DNA of 64,000 bases from Clostridiales bacterium (GCA_019416455.1 DXXG01000015.1:62001-126000); one strand, 5' to 3'; shown: positions 24,903 through 33,661, numbered from the stretch's first letter. Numbers and translations are program-made. The notes: generated from the sequence alone by a model not told the origin.

Positions 24903-24938
24903 GCGTGACAACACTGTTTCCAAATTGTAAAGAAACCA

Positions 24939-24970
24939 GGACCGCCCTTGCGAAAAGGGCGGTTTTGTAT
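24939..24970 (+). terminator. mutS2 terminator
   Basis: ACCGCCCTT (24941-24949) / AAGGGCGGT (24955-24963) then TTTGTATT. A -35/-10-like pair, TTGCGA (24948-24953) and TACAAT (24971-24976) at 17 bp, overlaps it and could start the methyltransferase transcript. Confidence 0.7.
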
Positions 24971-25026
24971 TACAATGAAATCATCTTTGCTTTTGTGTTT
25001 CAGAGAAGATGTTATGAGGTGTGATT

Positions 25027-25758
25027 ATGAAGGAGAACAAGTACGACGACCCCGTCTTTTTTGAAAAATACAGTCAAATGAGTCGTTCTCAAATGGGGTT
25101 GGCCGGTGCTGGGGAATGGGAGGATCTTCAAAAACTTCTCCCGGATTTTCAGGGGAAAATAGTGCTGGATCTGGGCTGCGGCTACGGTTGGCACTGCATC
25201 TACGCCGCGGAGCATGGGGCTGCCCATGTGACCGGGGTGGATCTTTCCGAAAAGATGCTGGAGGTAGCCCGTGAAAAGACTCGATTCCCCCAGGTGGAAT
25301 ACCTTCGGGGCGCCATGGAGGACGTGGATTTCCCAGAGTCCTCTTTTGACGTGGTGTTCAGCTCTCTGGCTATTCATTATCTCCCGTCCTTTCAGGATTT
25401 TGTGGACAAGGTCGGACGCTGGCTCAAGTCTGGCGGTGATCTGATCTTTTCCGTGGAGCACCCCATTTTCACTGCCTACGGAACGCAGGACTGGTATCGG
25501 GACCAGGAAGGGAACATCCTTCATTTCCCGGTGGACCGTTACTTTTATGAAGGGGAGCGGAAGGCCAATTTTCTGGGGGAGGACGTGGTGAAGTACCACC
25601 GCACCTTGACCACCTATCTGGACACCCTGTTGACCCATGGCTTTTCACTGCGCCGGGTTGTGGAGCCCCAACCTCCGGAGCGGATGATGGAGATCCCCGG
25701 CATGAAGGACGAGCTGCGCCGGCCCATGATGCTTTTGGTGGCGGCTAACAAGGGGTAA
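25027..25758 (+). CDS. Class I SAM-dependent methyltransferase
   Basis: 243 residues from ATG 25027 (GAGGTG at 25016-25021). SAM-binding motif I VLDLGCGYGWHCIYAAEHG, acidic motif II GVDLSEKM and the FDVVFSSLAIHYL post-motif define a Methyltransf_11-type fold. The C-terminal pattern VEHPIFTA...PPERMMEIPGM occurs in many clostridial small-molecule methyltransferases of unknown substrate. Stand-alone gene between mutS2 and htpG. Confidence 0.92.
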   Translation: MKENKYDDPVFFEKYSQMSRSQMGLAGAGEWEDLQKLLPDFQGKIVLDLGCGYGWHCIYAAEHGAAHVTGVDLSEKMLEVAREKTRFPQVEYLRGAMEDVDFPESSFDVVFSSLAIHYLPSFQDFVDKVGRWLKSGGDLIFSVEHPIFTAYGTQDWYRDQEGNILHFPVDRYFYEGERKANFLGEDVVKYHRTLTTYLDTLLTHGFSLRRVVEPQPPERMMEIPGMKDELRRPMMLLVAANKG

Positions 25759-25827
25759 CGGTTTAAGTTTAGTTTGCACTCAGCCTTTGGGCTGTCTGTT
25801 TATAATCGAAAGGAAGTAACTGTAAGT

Positions 25828-27720
25828 ATGGCAAAGAAAGAATTTCAAGCGGAATCAAAACGTCTTTTGGACCTGATGATCAACTCCATCTACACCCACA
25901 AGGAGATTTTTCTCCGGGAGCTGATCTCCAACGCCAGCGACGCCATTGACAAGTTGTATTACCGCACTTTGGAGGACGGCGCTACCGGTCTTTCTCGGGA
26001 GGATTTCTCTATCCGCCTGGAACTGGACAAGGAAGCCCGTACCATCACTATTACCGATAACGGCATCGGCATGACCCAGGAGGAGCTGGACCAGAACTTG
26101 GGTGTTATCGCCCGCAGCGGTTCGCTCCAGTTCAAACAGGAAGCGGAAAAGAAGGAGGACGTGGATATCATCGGCCAGTTCGGCGTGGGATTCTACTCCG
26201 CCTTCATGGTGAGCCAGCGGGTCACGGTGGACACCTGTGCCTTCGGCTCTGAGGAAGCCTGGCACTGGGAATCTGAGGGCCTTTCCGGCTATGAGATCAC
26301 TCCCGGTTCCAAGGAAGGCCATGGCTCCACCATCACCCTGTACTTGAAGCCCGATACCGAGGATGAGCAGTACAGTGAGTTTTTGGACCAGTTCCGGGTG
26401 CGGCAGCTGGTGAAGAAGTATTCCGATTACATCCGCTATCCCATTCTCATGGATGTGGAGCGCTCCAAGCTGAAGGAAGGCACCGGCGTGGACGGTAAGG
26501 ACCCGGAGTACGAGACCACCGTGGAGACCGAGACCCTCAACAGCATGACTCCCATCTGGAAGAAGTCCCGTTCTGAGGTCAGCGACGAGGAGCTGGGAGC
26601 CTTCTATAAAGAGAAGTTCTACGACTGGCAGGAGCCCTTGAAGGTGATCCGTACCTCCACCGAGGGTGCCGCCACCTATACGGCTCTGCTGTTCATCCCC
26701 AAGACCGCTCCCATGGACTATTACACCCGGGAGTATGAAAAGGGCTTGCAGCTCTATGCCAGCGGCGTGCTCATCATGGACAAGTGCGCTGATTTGCTTC
26801 CTGACTGTTACAGCTTCGTCAAGGGTCTGGTGGATTCCCAGGACCTGTCTCTGAACATTTCCCGCGAGATGCTCCAGCATGACCGGCAGTTGAAGCTGAT
26901 TGCTGGTAGGTTGGAGAAGAAGATCACCTCGGAGCTTACCTCCATGCTGAACAATGATCGCGAGAAATACGAGGAGTTCTTCAAGAACTTTGGCCTCCAG
27001 CTGAAATACGGCATGTACGACAACTACGGCGCCAAGAAGGACGAGCTGAAGGATCTGGTGCTGTTCTATTCCTCCACAGAGAAGAAGCCCGTCACCCTGA
27101 AAGAGTATGTCTCCCGGATGAAGCCGGAGCAGAAACACATCTATTACGGCTGCGGCGAGACCGTGGAACGTGTGATGGGCCTGCCCCAGGCGGAAGCTCT
27201 GAAGGAAAAAGGCTTGGAGATGCTGTGCCTCACCGACAATGTGGACGAGTTCGCCCTGCGGATGCTGATGAAGTATGACGACAAGGAGTTCCGCAACATC
27301 TCTTCCGACGATCTGGAATTGGAAACCAGTGAAGAAAAGGAAAAGACCAAGGAGCTGGCGGAACAGAACAAGGATCTGCTCACCTTCCTGAAAGAGTCCT
27401 TGGGAGATAAAGTGACAGACGTGCGGGTTTCCGGAAAGCTGAAGAGCCATGCCGTGTGCATCACCACTGACGGCATGATCACCACCGAGATGGAAAAGGT
27501 GCTCAATTCCATGCCCGCCCGGGAGAAGATCAAGGCCCAGCGGGTGCTGGAGATCAATGGGGAACATCCTATTTTCCAGCGGTTGTGCGACCTGTATCAG
27601 AACGACAAGGACCGCTTGAAGCTTTACGCTGAGGTCCTGTATGACCAGGCATTGCTCATTGAGGGCATCTCTTTGGAGGATCCCTCGGAATTTTCTCAGA
27701 AGCTCTGCCAGCTTCTGTAA
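25828..27720 (+). CDS. htpG: Hsp90 chaperone HtpG
   Basis: 630 residues from ATG 25828 with GAAAGGAAG at 25808-25816. GHKL ATP-binding motifs: ELISNASDAIDKL, DNGIGM, GQFGVGFYSAFMV. Middle domain with SREMLQHDRQLKLI and a C-terminal dimerisation region follow, full length. TATAAT at 25801-25806 is a likely -10, but no good -35 at 16-18 bp was found. Strong codon bias suggests high expression. Confidence 0.97.
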   Translation: MAKKEFQAESKRLLDLMINSIYTHKEIFLRELISNASDAIDKLYYRTLEDGATGLSREDFSIRLELDKEARTITITDNGIGMTQEELDQNLGVIARSGSLQFKQEAEKKEDVDIIGQFGVGFYSAFMVSQRVTVDTCAFGSEEAWHWESEGLSGYEITPGSKEGHGSTITLYLKPDTEDEQYSEFLDQFRVRQLVKKYSDYIRYPILMDVERSKLKEGTGVDGKDPEYETTVETETLNSMTPIWKKSRSEVSDEELGAFYKEKFYDWQEPLKVIRTSTEGAATYTALLFIPKTAPMDYYTREYEKGLQLYASGVLIMDKCADLLPDCYSFVKGLVDSQDLSLNISREMLQHDRQLKLIAGRLEKKITSELTSMLNNDREKYEEFFKNFGLQLKYGMYDNYGAKKDELKDLVLFYSSTEKKPVTLKEYVSRMKPEQKHIYYGCGETVERVMGLPQAEALKEKGLEMLCLTDNVDEFALRMLMKYDDKEFRNISSDDLELETSEEKEKTKELAEQNKDLLTFLKESLGDKVTDVRVSGKLKSHAVCITTDGMITTEMEKVLNSMPAREKIKAQRVLEINGEHPIFQRLCDLYQNDKDRLKLYAEVLYDQALLIEGISLEDPSEFSQKLCQLL

Positions 27721-27759
27721 TTTACGATCAATGATCTTATGGCAAAGGAGGTCGATCTC

Positions 27760-29391
27760 GTGAACTATGGCTTTCCCCCTTCTCCCGGTGGTCCTGTTTC
27801 GCCGGAAGGTCAGCCTCAATACACTGTGTCTCAGGGCGGTCCACAAGATTCGCCATCCCAGGCAACGGCTCAAGTAAACGCTCAAGGTATCCCCCCACAG
27901 GATACACCTCAAGGCGTGCCCCCTCAGGGAACATTCCAGGGATATCCCCAAGGTATGCCTCCTCAGGGAGCTTTCCAGGGGTATCCTCAAGGTGTGCCTC
28001 CTCAGGGAGCGTTTCAAGGGTATCCTCAAGGCATGCCTCCTCAGGGAGCGTTTCAAGGGTATCCTCAAGGCATGCCCCCTCAGGGAACATTCCAGGGGTA
28101 TCCTCAAGGCGTGCCCCCTCAGGGAGTGTTCCAAGGGTATCCTCAGAGCGTGCCCCCTCAGGGAACGTTCCAAGGCTATCCTCAGGGCATTCCCTCTCAG
28201 GGAGCGTTCCAGGGGTATCCTCAGAGCATGCCTCCTCAGGGAGTGTTCCAGGGGTATCCTCAGAGCGTGCCCCCTCAGGGAGCGTTCCAGGGGTATCCAC
28301 AAGGCATGCCCCCTCAGGGAACGTTCCAGGGGTATCCCCAAAGTGGGCCGCCCATGGCCTGGAGTTCTTATCCCGACCCCGGATGGTCTGGTGTGAGCTA
28401 CGCTCCACCCTTCGCGGTCAATAGAGGAAAGTCCCCCAAGGATCCCCGAAAACAGGGAGCGTGCCGGACAATGAACCGGATGTGCCTGTTGCTTTTGGCT
28501 ATGATCGGGTTGTCATTCTTCTGGTCCATCCCCTTTACTACGCTTCTGATGATGCTGGGTGTGGATATTTACAGCAACAGCATAGGGTACATGTGGCTTT
28601 CCGGTATTTTGGTGCCTTTGTCCACGGGACTGCCCTTTGTAGCTTATCTGATTTTCCGAAAGAAAGACCCTTCAGATTATTTGAAGTTTGAAAAAGTGGG
28701 CTTTTCCGGCGGACTGCTTTGCGTGCTGGGAGGATTGGCCATCTCCCTTTTGGGGAATTACCCGGCGTTTTTCGTCAGTAATCTTCTGGGACAATTCGGC
28801 TATGATTCTTCCCCTTCCTATACATCCAACGCCGATTCCCTGGAGGCGATCCTGTTGGAGATCGCAGTGGTGGTCATATTGGTGCCCTTCATCGAAGAAT
28901 TGGTGTTCCGGGGAGTGGTCCTTTCCGCTCTGCGAAAGTACGGGATCGGGTTTTCCATTATGGCATCGGCGCTGATATTCGGCATGGCTCATCTGGATCT
29001 CCCCAACGTGATCTTCGCCACTGTCTCTGGTTTGGCCTTCGGCTTTATTTACGCAAAGACCAATAACCTGTGGCTGACGATCATAATCCATGGACTGAAC
29101 AACTTTATCGCCACCTTCGGTTCCCATACAGATTACTTCTTCGGCGACATGGCTTATTTGGCCGACAATCTGCTGATGCTGGTACCCATTGGAGCCGGTA
29201 TCCTGGCGTTGATCCTTCTTGTTTTGACCAAGCGGGATATGTTCATCTCTTACCGCTCTCCTCGGTATGACGGTCCTGCTCAGCCCCTGTCAGCAGGGGA
29301 AAGCGCTGTGGCTGTTGTCCGGGCGCCTGTGTTTTGGGTGATCGTAGGTGTGGTGTTGATCTACACCGCCAGCATGTTCTTTGTGCTATGA
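27760..29391 (+). CDS. CPBP (CAAX-like) membrane protease with N-terminal 13-residue repeats
   Basis: 543 residues. GTG 27760 is preferred over ATG 27739 because AAAGGAGG (27744-27751) sits 8-9 bases before it. Residues ~48-198 are eleven 13-residue units GYPQGMPPQGAFQ plus a partial one; the tail of the soluble part is Pro/Gly/Tyr-rich. Then come about eight membrane helices with Abi/CPBP motifs: EEXXXR (Glu379, Glu380, Arg384), FGMAHLD and HGLNN. The family cleaves prenylated or bacteriocin-type membrane substrates. The GYPQ repeat resembles collagen/annexin-type low-complexity segments that scaffold or phase-separate, which is inference. The stop overlaps tadA (ATGA). Confidence 0.9.
   Translation: MNYGFPPSPGGPVSPEGQPQYTVSQGGPQDSPSQATAQVNAQGIPPQDTPQGVPPQGTFQGYPQGMPPQGAFQGYPQGVPPQGAFQGYPQGMPPQGAFQGYPQGMPPQGTFQGYPQGVPPQGVFQGYPQSVPPQGTFQGYPQGIPSQGAFQGYPQSMPPQGVFQGYPQSVPPQGAFQGYPQGMPPQGTFQGYPQSGPPMAWSSYPDPGWSGVSYAPPFAVNRGKSPKDPRKQGACRTMNRMCLLLLAMIGLSFFWSIPFTTLLMMLGVDIYSNSIGYMWLSGILVPLSTGLPFVAYLIFRKKDPSDYLKFEKVGFSGGLLCVLGGLAISLLGNYPAFFVSNLLGQFGYDSSPSYTSNADSLEAILLEIAVVVILVPFIEELVFRGVVLSALRKYGIGFSIMASALIFGMAHLDLPNVIFATVSGLAFGFIYAKTNNLWLTIIIHGLNNFIATFGSHTDYFFGDMAYLADNLLMLVPIGAGILALILLVLTKRDMFISYRSPRYDGPAQPLSAGESAVAVVRAPVFWVIVGVVLIYTASMFFVL
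27901..28353 (+). repeat. 39-bp in-frame tandem repeat
   Basis: Eleven 39-bp units from 27901 to 28329, then 24 bp of a twelfth. Unit variants alternate Gly/Ser after GYPQ, Met/Val/Ile at the next position and Ala/Thr/Val before FQ. The first unit (DTPQGVPP...) is degenerate. High nucleotide identity between units makes copy number likely to vary between strains. Confidence 0.95.
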
Positions 29392-29855
29392 TCCTGGAAC
29401 CTGTATTCCTGCCTAAGAAAGAGTTCATGCTGCGAGCGCTCCGCTTGGCGGAGGAAGCCGCCGAAGCGGGGGAGGTCCCTGTGGGGGCAGTAGTGGTCAA
29501 GGATGGCGCCGTGATCGGGGAGGGGCGTAATCGCCGAGAGGCCGGGAAGAACGCTCTGGCTCACGCGGAGATAGAGGCAATCTCCCAGGCGTGTCAAACC
29601 TTGGGCACTTGGCGGCTGACAGGCTGCGAACTGTATGTCACCTTGGAACCATGCCCTATGTGCACTGGGGCCATCATCAACTCTCATATCGACCGGGTCA
29701 TCTACGGCGTGGATGACGACCGGGCAGGCTGCTGCGGCACTGCGGTGGATCTGTTCTCTCTCCCTTACAGTCATCGGCCGGAAGTATACCGAGGCTTTTA
29801 TGAGGGGGAAGCGAAAAAACTGCTTCAGGACTTTTTCAGGAAGCTGCGTAAATAA
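29388..29855 (+). CDS. tadA: tRNA adenosine(34) deaminase TadA
   Basis: 155 residues. Zinc/catalytic motifs HAEIEA (His59, Glu61) and PCPMC (Cys89, Cys92). TadA makes inosine at the wobble position of tRNA-Arg(ACG). ATG 29388 overlaps the protease stop by 4 bases; a later Met (MLRALRLAEEA) at 29427 is the alternative start. Terminator follows directly. Confidence 0.96.
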   Translation: MILEPVFLPKKEFMLRALRLAEEAAEAGEVPVGAVVVKDGAVIGEGRNRREAGKNALAHAEIEAISQACQTLGTWRLTGCELYVTLEPCPMCTGAIINSHIDRVIYGVDDDRAGCCGTAVDLFSLPYSHRPEVYRGFYEGEAKKLLQDFFRKLRK

Positions 29856-29856
29856 A

Positions 29857-29890
29857 AAAGAGGTTGTTGCAACATTGCAACAACCTCTTT
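29857..29890. terminator. Bidirectional terminator
   Basis: GAGGTTGTTGCAA (29860-29872) / TTGCAACAACCTC (29875-29887) with A-run before and T-run after. It closes tadA and the convergent thioesterase gene. Confidence 0.9.
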
Positions 29891-29908
29891 TTTGTAAGCT
29901 GTCTTAAA

Positions 29909-30388
29909 TCACATGCCAGCGGCTTTTTCAGCCTGGCGCCGTTCTTTGCGCAGGCGGGTACGCTCCTGAGCGGCTTCCCATTCCCGGCGCTCCTCTTCGG
30001 TGGACAGTACCAGCCGGGGTACTTCCACGGGCCGCTCGTTTTCGTCCAGAGCGACCATAACCAGATAGGCCACATTGATCAGGCGCTTGTTTCCGCTGAG
30101 TTCTTCCACATAAGTGCGCACGCATACCTCCATGGAAGTGCGGCCGGTGTAGGTGATGTACCCGCACAGCAGGATGGTATCGTTGCCGTAGGCGGGGCCT
30201 TCAAACCGGAGATTATCCACCGCGGCAGTGGTCACGTTCCGGTTGGAGTGGCGACGTGCCACAACGCCGGCCACTACGTCGATCCACTCCATGAGCCGGC
30301 CGCCGAATAGACGTTTGTAGCCGTTCAAACTGGATTGGGATAAGATCTGCACCTGCTCGGTGTAGGAGTCCCGTACATATTTTTCCAT
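29909..30388 (-). CDS. Hotdog-fold acyl-CoA thioesterase
   Basis: 159 residues from ATG 30388 (AAAGGAGACACT upstream); the frame extending to 30460 covers the promoter. Motifs GYKRLFGGRLMEWIDVVAG and HSNRNVTTAAVDNLRFEGPA are typical of the YciA/BFIT-like acyl-CoA hydrolases. The C-terminal 40 residues are a charged Arg/Glu helix. Physiological substrate unknown. Confidence 0.9.
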   Translation of the reverse strand: MEKYVRDSYTEQVQILSQSSLNGYKRLFGGRLMEWIDVVAGVVARRHSNRNVTTAAVDNLRFEGPAYGNDTILLCGYITYTGRTSMEVCVRTYVEELSGNKRLINVAYLVMVALDENERPVEVPRLVLSTEEERREWEAAQERTRLRKERRQAEKAAGM

Positions 30389-30431
30389 AGTGTCTCCTTT
30401 CTCATGTTTTCCGATTGCTTTCTTGACCTTT

Positions 30432-30460
30432 ATTATACCCCAAGGCTTTGCAGGATGCAA
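30432..30460 (-). promoter_or_regulatory. Thioesterase promoter
   Basis: Minus-strand TTGCAT (30455-30460), 17 bp, TATAAT (30432-30437), 44 bases before the start codon. Confidence 0.75.
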
Positions 30461-30488
30461 TCGAGGGAACTTGCAGAATCAATAAACG

Positions 30489-30520
30489 CAAAAAGAGAGG
30501 GCCGTTTCCACGGTCCTCTC
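30489..30520 (-). terminator. Terminator of the sulfite-reductase-fusion operon
   Basis: GAGAGGGCCG (30495-30504) pairs with CGGTCCTCTC (30511-30520), allowing one G-T pair. The minus transcript ends in TTTTTGCG. Confidence 0.75.
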
Positions 30521-30624
30521 TCATTTCATACATGGATGGGGCACAACGTCACGTAGTTCATTCGATCTCAGACTGATTCCGAGTTTTTAACGCGGGCAGT
30601 TGGGCCCTCCCTTTCGGAAAACTT

Positions 30625-30667
30625 CTGCGGCGAAGCCGCAGTGCGCGACTTGCCCCGCCGCAGGCGG
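30625..30667 (+). repeat. Dispersed intergenic element, single copy
   Basis: Hairpin CTGCGGC-GAA-GCCGCAG (30625-30641) followed at once by core GTGCGCGACTTGCCCCGCCG and CAGGCGG. It abuts the stop codon of the 858-residue gene, so it would be the 3' end of that mRNA in inverted sense. Confidence 0.75.
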
Positions 30668-33244
30668 TTAGCAGGTAGCGCCGCCTTTCACGTCCAGCTT
30701 CAGGTTCTCTTCTTTGCGGGTCAGCAGATCGTTGGAAAGAAGCTGTTCCTGAACATTTTCAAAGCCAAGACGCTCCACAGTGTCAGCGAAACGCTCACCA
30801 GTTTTGCCCTGTTCGCGGAACAGGAGGATCGCCTTCTCGATGATCTGCATCACTTCTTCCTTGTCGGTGAACACCTTGTCCAGATACCGGCCGCGGGCAA
30901 CTTTCTTGCCCCAGCGTCCGCCGATATAGACACGATAGCCGCTGGCGAATCCTTCCAGAGCCTTGAAGGGACACTTGCCTACACAGCGTCCGCAATGGTT
31001 GCAGGCGTTGTCGTCAATGATCACTTTGCCGTCCTTTACCACAGGCACGTTGATGGGGCAGGCTTTCTCCACCTGGCATACCTTGCAGCCGCGGCACTTG
31101 TCCAGATCGATCAGAGGCACTTTCTGGCCGATAACGCCCAGGTCGTTCAGGTCGGGCTTGACACAGTTGTTGGGGCAGCCGCCCACAGCGATCTTGAACT
31201 TGTGAGGCAGCTTCACACTGCTGTAACCGTGGAAGAACCGCTCGTGGATCTCCTCGCTGAGAGCGAAGGTGTCGATCAGGCCGTACTGGCAGGTAGTGCC
31301 CTTGCAGGAGACCACAGGCCGCACTTTGGAACCAGTACCGCCGGTCTCCAGACCGCTCTGGGCCAGCAGTTCCCGCAGAGGCTCGATGTTGTCAAAGGGA
31401 ACATGCTGGATCTCTAAAGTCAACCGAGAAGTCATGGTCACCTGGCCGTTGCCGTAACGCTCGGCAGCTTCGGTGATGGCGCGCATCTCTTCAGCGGTGA
31501 TCTTACCGTTGCGGGTGATGACGCGGCCGTTGAAGCAATCGGGGGTGTTCTTGTCCCACAGGAAGCCCAGAGCCTTGACCCGGGTCACTTCTTCGGGTGA
31601 AACGGCAGCGCCGGGAGCCTTCACACGCACTTCGTTAAAGGTGGTGGCGCCTTCCAGCACCAGAGTGTTCTCATAGCCATAGAACTTCAGGCGGTTCTGG
31701 AGGAAGTAAGCACGCTTGCCCCGGCCGCAGACCAACAGCAGTTTCTCGTCCTTGCTGATGCCTTCCAGGGGGCCGTTGACTTTGGCCAGGTCTACGAACA
31801 CAGCGCCACGGATGGTGGGCTGGGGGTTCACGTCGTTGACCTTATAGCCTTCCGCTTCGCCGTTGGCGTACTGGGCGGGAGTCATGCTCTGCATGACACC
31901 GGACAGCTTGTTTTCCAGGATATACACCGCCTGCACGAAGGGATGAATGGCGGTGGAGAAGGGAGGAGCATAGGCGAAATCCAGGTTCTCGAAGTCCTCC
32001 AGTTTGGCGTTCATGGACATGCCCATGACGGCGATGTCCACCATCTTGTCCACGGCGCCGGCGCCCAGCACCTGCACGCCCAAAAGCTGATGGGTATCTT
32101 TGTCGGCGATGAGTTTGGTGGCAAAGAAGGAAGCACCGGGATAGTAGTGAGCCTTGTCGTCGGTGATAGCCAACGCGGTTTCCACATTGTAGCCAGCTTC
32201 ACGAGCAGCGGCTTCCGTCAGACCGGTGCGGCCGCAGTTGAGACCGGGCAGCTTCACCACACCGGTACCCAGCACGCCGGGGTATCTCTTGCCCTTGCCG
32301 TTGAGGTCCAGGGCCAGAGTGCGGCCCTCCAGGTTGGCGGAGGAGCCCATGGGGGACCACTGGGGCTTTCCGGTGAGACGATTCTTCACCATGGCGCAGT
32401 CGCCGGCGGAGTAGATGTCCGCCACGCTGGTGCGCAGCTCCTCGTCTACCAGGATGGTGCCCTTGAACATTTCCAGGCCAGTATCGTTGAGGAAAGCGGT
32501 ATTGGGGCGGATGCCAGCAGACAGCGCAACCACGCCGCAGGGGAGCAGACCGCTCTCCGTCTGAACGCCAGTGACGCCGCCCTCACCCAGGATTGCTTGG
32601 GCCTTGGTGCCGGTGAGCACCCGCACGCCCTGCTGCTGGAGATGACGCTTGGCGTAGCCAGCCATTTCAGGGTCCAGTACGCCGGGCATCAGCTGGGAAG
32701 CCACTTCCACCACGGTGACGGAAATGCCCCGGTCCACCAGGTTTTCTGCCAACTCCAAGCCGATGAAACCACCGCCGATGACCACCGCTTTTTTCACATC
32801 GTTCTGGGTCAGGTAGTCCCGCATGGTGATGGCGTCCTCAGGAGCCCGCATGGGGAATACACCGGGCAGATCCACGCCCGGGATGGGAGGCTTTACAGCG
32901 GAAGCGCCGGTAGCCACAATGAGTTTGTCATAGTCGTAGATCTCTTCCTGGCCGTTTTCCAGGTTCTTTACGGTCACTTTTTTTGCTACCGGATCTACGT
33001 GGGTGGCTTCCCGCAGAGTGCGAACTTCCACACCAGTGAGTCCCTGATACTTTTGGGGCGTATTTACAATGAGCTCAGCTTTATCCTCAATGGAGCCGCC
33101 TACATAGTAGGGCAGCCCACAACCTGCGTAGGAGATGTCCGCGCTCTTGGTGATGACCATCACTTCATCGGCCCGGTTCTCCCGCTTACATTTGGCGGCG
33201 GCTTTCGTACCGGCAGCCACACCGCCGATCACCAGAATCTTCAT
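30668..33244 (-). CDS. CoA-disulfide-reductase/rhodanese/siroheme sulfite-reductase/ferredoxin fusion
   Basis: 858 residues. (1) 1-~450: FAD/NAD(P)H reductase of the CoA-disulfide reductase/NADH oxidase type, with GGVAAGTKAAAKC and redox Cys42 in SYAGCGLPYY, second dinucleotide site VVIGGGFIGLELAE. (2) ~465-545: rhodanese-like domain, Cys506 in LLLVCGRGKRAY. (3) ~560-710: nitrite/sulfite-reductase module with the siroheme-4Fe4S signature Cys647-X4-Cys652 and Cys690-X3-Cys694 (GGCPNNC). (4) 715-760: two 4Fe-4S ferredoxin motifs (CRGCKVC...CPINV and CNHCGRCVGKCP). The order suggests NAD(P)H to FAD/Cys to FeS to siroheme electron flow inside one chain, possibly reducing sulfite, persulfide-sulfur or nitrite. 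The reaction itself is inferred. It follows the DUF134 gene by one base. Confidence 0.88.
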   Translation of the reverse strand: MKILVIGGVAAGTKAAAKCKRENRADEVMVITKSADISYAGCGLPYYVGGSIEDKAELIVNTPQKYQGLTGVEVRTLREATHVDPVAKKVTVKNLENGQEEIYDYDKLIVATGASAVKPPIPGVDLPGVFPMRAPEDAITMRDYLTQNDVKKAVVIGGGFIGLELAENLVDRGISVTVVEVASQLMPGVLDPEMAGYAKRHLQQQGVRVLTGTKAQAILGEGGVTGVQTESGLLPCGVVALSAGIRPNTAFLNDTGLEMFKGTILVDEELRTSVADIYSAGDCAMVKNRLTGKPQWSPMGSSANLEGRTLALDLNGKGKRYPGVLGTGVVKLPGLNCGRTGLTEAAAREAGYNVETALAITDDKAHYYPGASFFATKLIADKDTHQLLGVQVLGAGAVDKMVDIAVMGMSMNAKLEDFENLDFAYAPPFSTAIHPFVQAVYILENKLSGVMQSMTPAQYANGEAEGYKVNDVNPQPTIRGAVFVDLAKVNGPLEGISKDEKLLLVCGRGKRAYFLQNRLKFYGYENTLVLEGATTFNEVRVKAPGAAVSPEEVTRVKALGFLWDKNTPDCFNGRVITRNGKITAEEMRAITEAAERYGNGQVTMTSRLTLEIQHVPFDNIEPLRELLAQSGLETGGTGSKVRPVVSCKGTTCQYGLIDTFALSEEIHERFFHGYSSVKLPHKFKIAVGGCPNNCVKPDLNDLGVIGQKVPLIDLDKCRGCKVCQVEKACPINVPVVKDGKVIIDDNACNHCGRCVGKCPFKALEGFASGYRVYIGGRWGKKVARGRYLDKVFTDKEEVMQIIEKAILLFREQGKTGERFADTVERLGFENVQEQLLSNDLLTRKEENLKLDVKGGATC

Positions 33245-33245
33245 G

Positions 33246-33596
33246 TTATACTTCCTTTCCCTGCCTGTGGCAGCAATAGGGTTCCCCGGCGCATTCCGGC
33301 CGAGGGGCGGTGCACACCGCCACGTCTCCGCCCGCGATCACCAGGCGTCGGCCTTCCACCAGGGCTTGGGCAACCTTTTGGCGCCCTTCCTCGTAGATGC
33401 GCGTGACAGTGGTGCGGGAAATGTTCATCCGCGCCGCGCACTGCTCTTGAGTGAAATGCTTGTAGTCCAACAGCCGTATGACTTCGTAAGCGTCCAATCC
33501 GATGACCACAGGCTCTTTTTGGGTCTTTCCAGTGGGGAAAAACTCCGTCACCTGGGGTATGGAACAGATGCTCCGGCATTTGCTTGGCCTGGCCAA
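33246..33596 (-). CDS. DUF134-family DNA-binding regulator
   Basis: 116 residues, TTG start with AAGGAGGGAG upstream. Helix-turn-helix of the sigma-70 region 4/Trp-repressor-like kind: AYEVIRLLDYKHFTQEQCAARMNISRTTVTRIY. Cysteines near the N-terminus (CRSIC) and the C-terminus (CTAPRPEC...CC) could bind metal or FeS. DUF134 genes commonly adjoin FeS or redox genes; here it is cotranscribed with the sulfite-reductase fusion and divergent from feoAB, so iron or redox control of both is plausible. Confidence 0.85.
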   Translation of the reverse strand: MARPSKCRSICSIPQVTEFFPTGKTQKEPVVIGLDAYEVIRLLDYKHFTQEQCAARMNISRTTVTRIYEEGRQKVAQALVEGRRLVIAGGDVAVCTAPRPECAGEPYCCHRQGKEV

Positions 33597-33632
33597 ACAG
33601 CTCCCTCCTTCCGCACGTTTTTACCATGGTTT

Positions 33633-33661
33633 ATCTTACACTAGTTTTGAACATATGTCAA
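33633..33661 (-). promoter_or_regulatory. Promoter of the DUF134/sulfite-reductase-fusion operon, with overlapping palindrome
   Basis: Minus-strand TTGACA (33656-33661), 17 bp, TAAGAT (33633-33638). The near-palindrome TGAACATATGTCA (33648-33660) overlaps the -35 and is a candidate operator. Confidence 0.75.

Noticed and set aside
25773..25781. TTTGCACTC upstream of htpG as half of a CIRCE (HrcA) site.
   Set aside because: Eight of nine bases match the left half, but the right half GAGTGCTAA is absent at the required 9-bp distance.
25855..28341. 828-residue minus-strand open frame opposite htpG and the CPBP repeat.
   Set aside because: It is antisense to the conserved HtpG frame and its repeat (IPLERSLRGHAL) is just the 39-bp repeat read in reverse. 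No ribosome site or family similarity.
31943..33406. 487-residue plus-strand open frame opposite the sulfite-reductase fusion.
   Set aside because: Antisense to conserved FAD/NAD motifs; no promoter or ribosome site.
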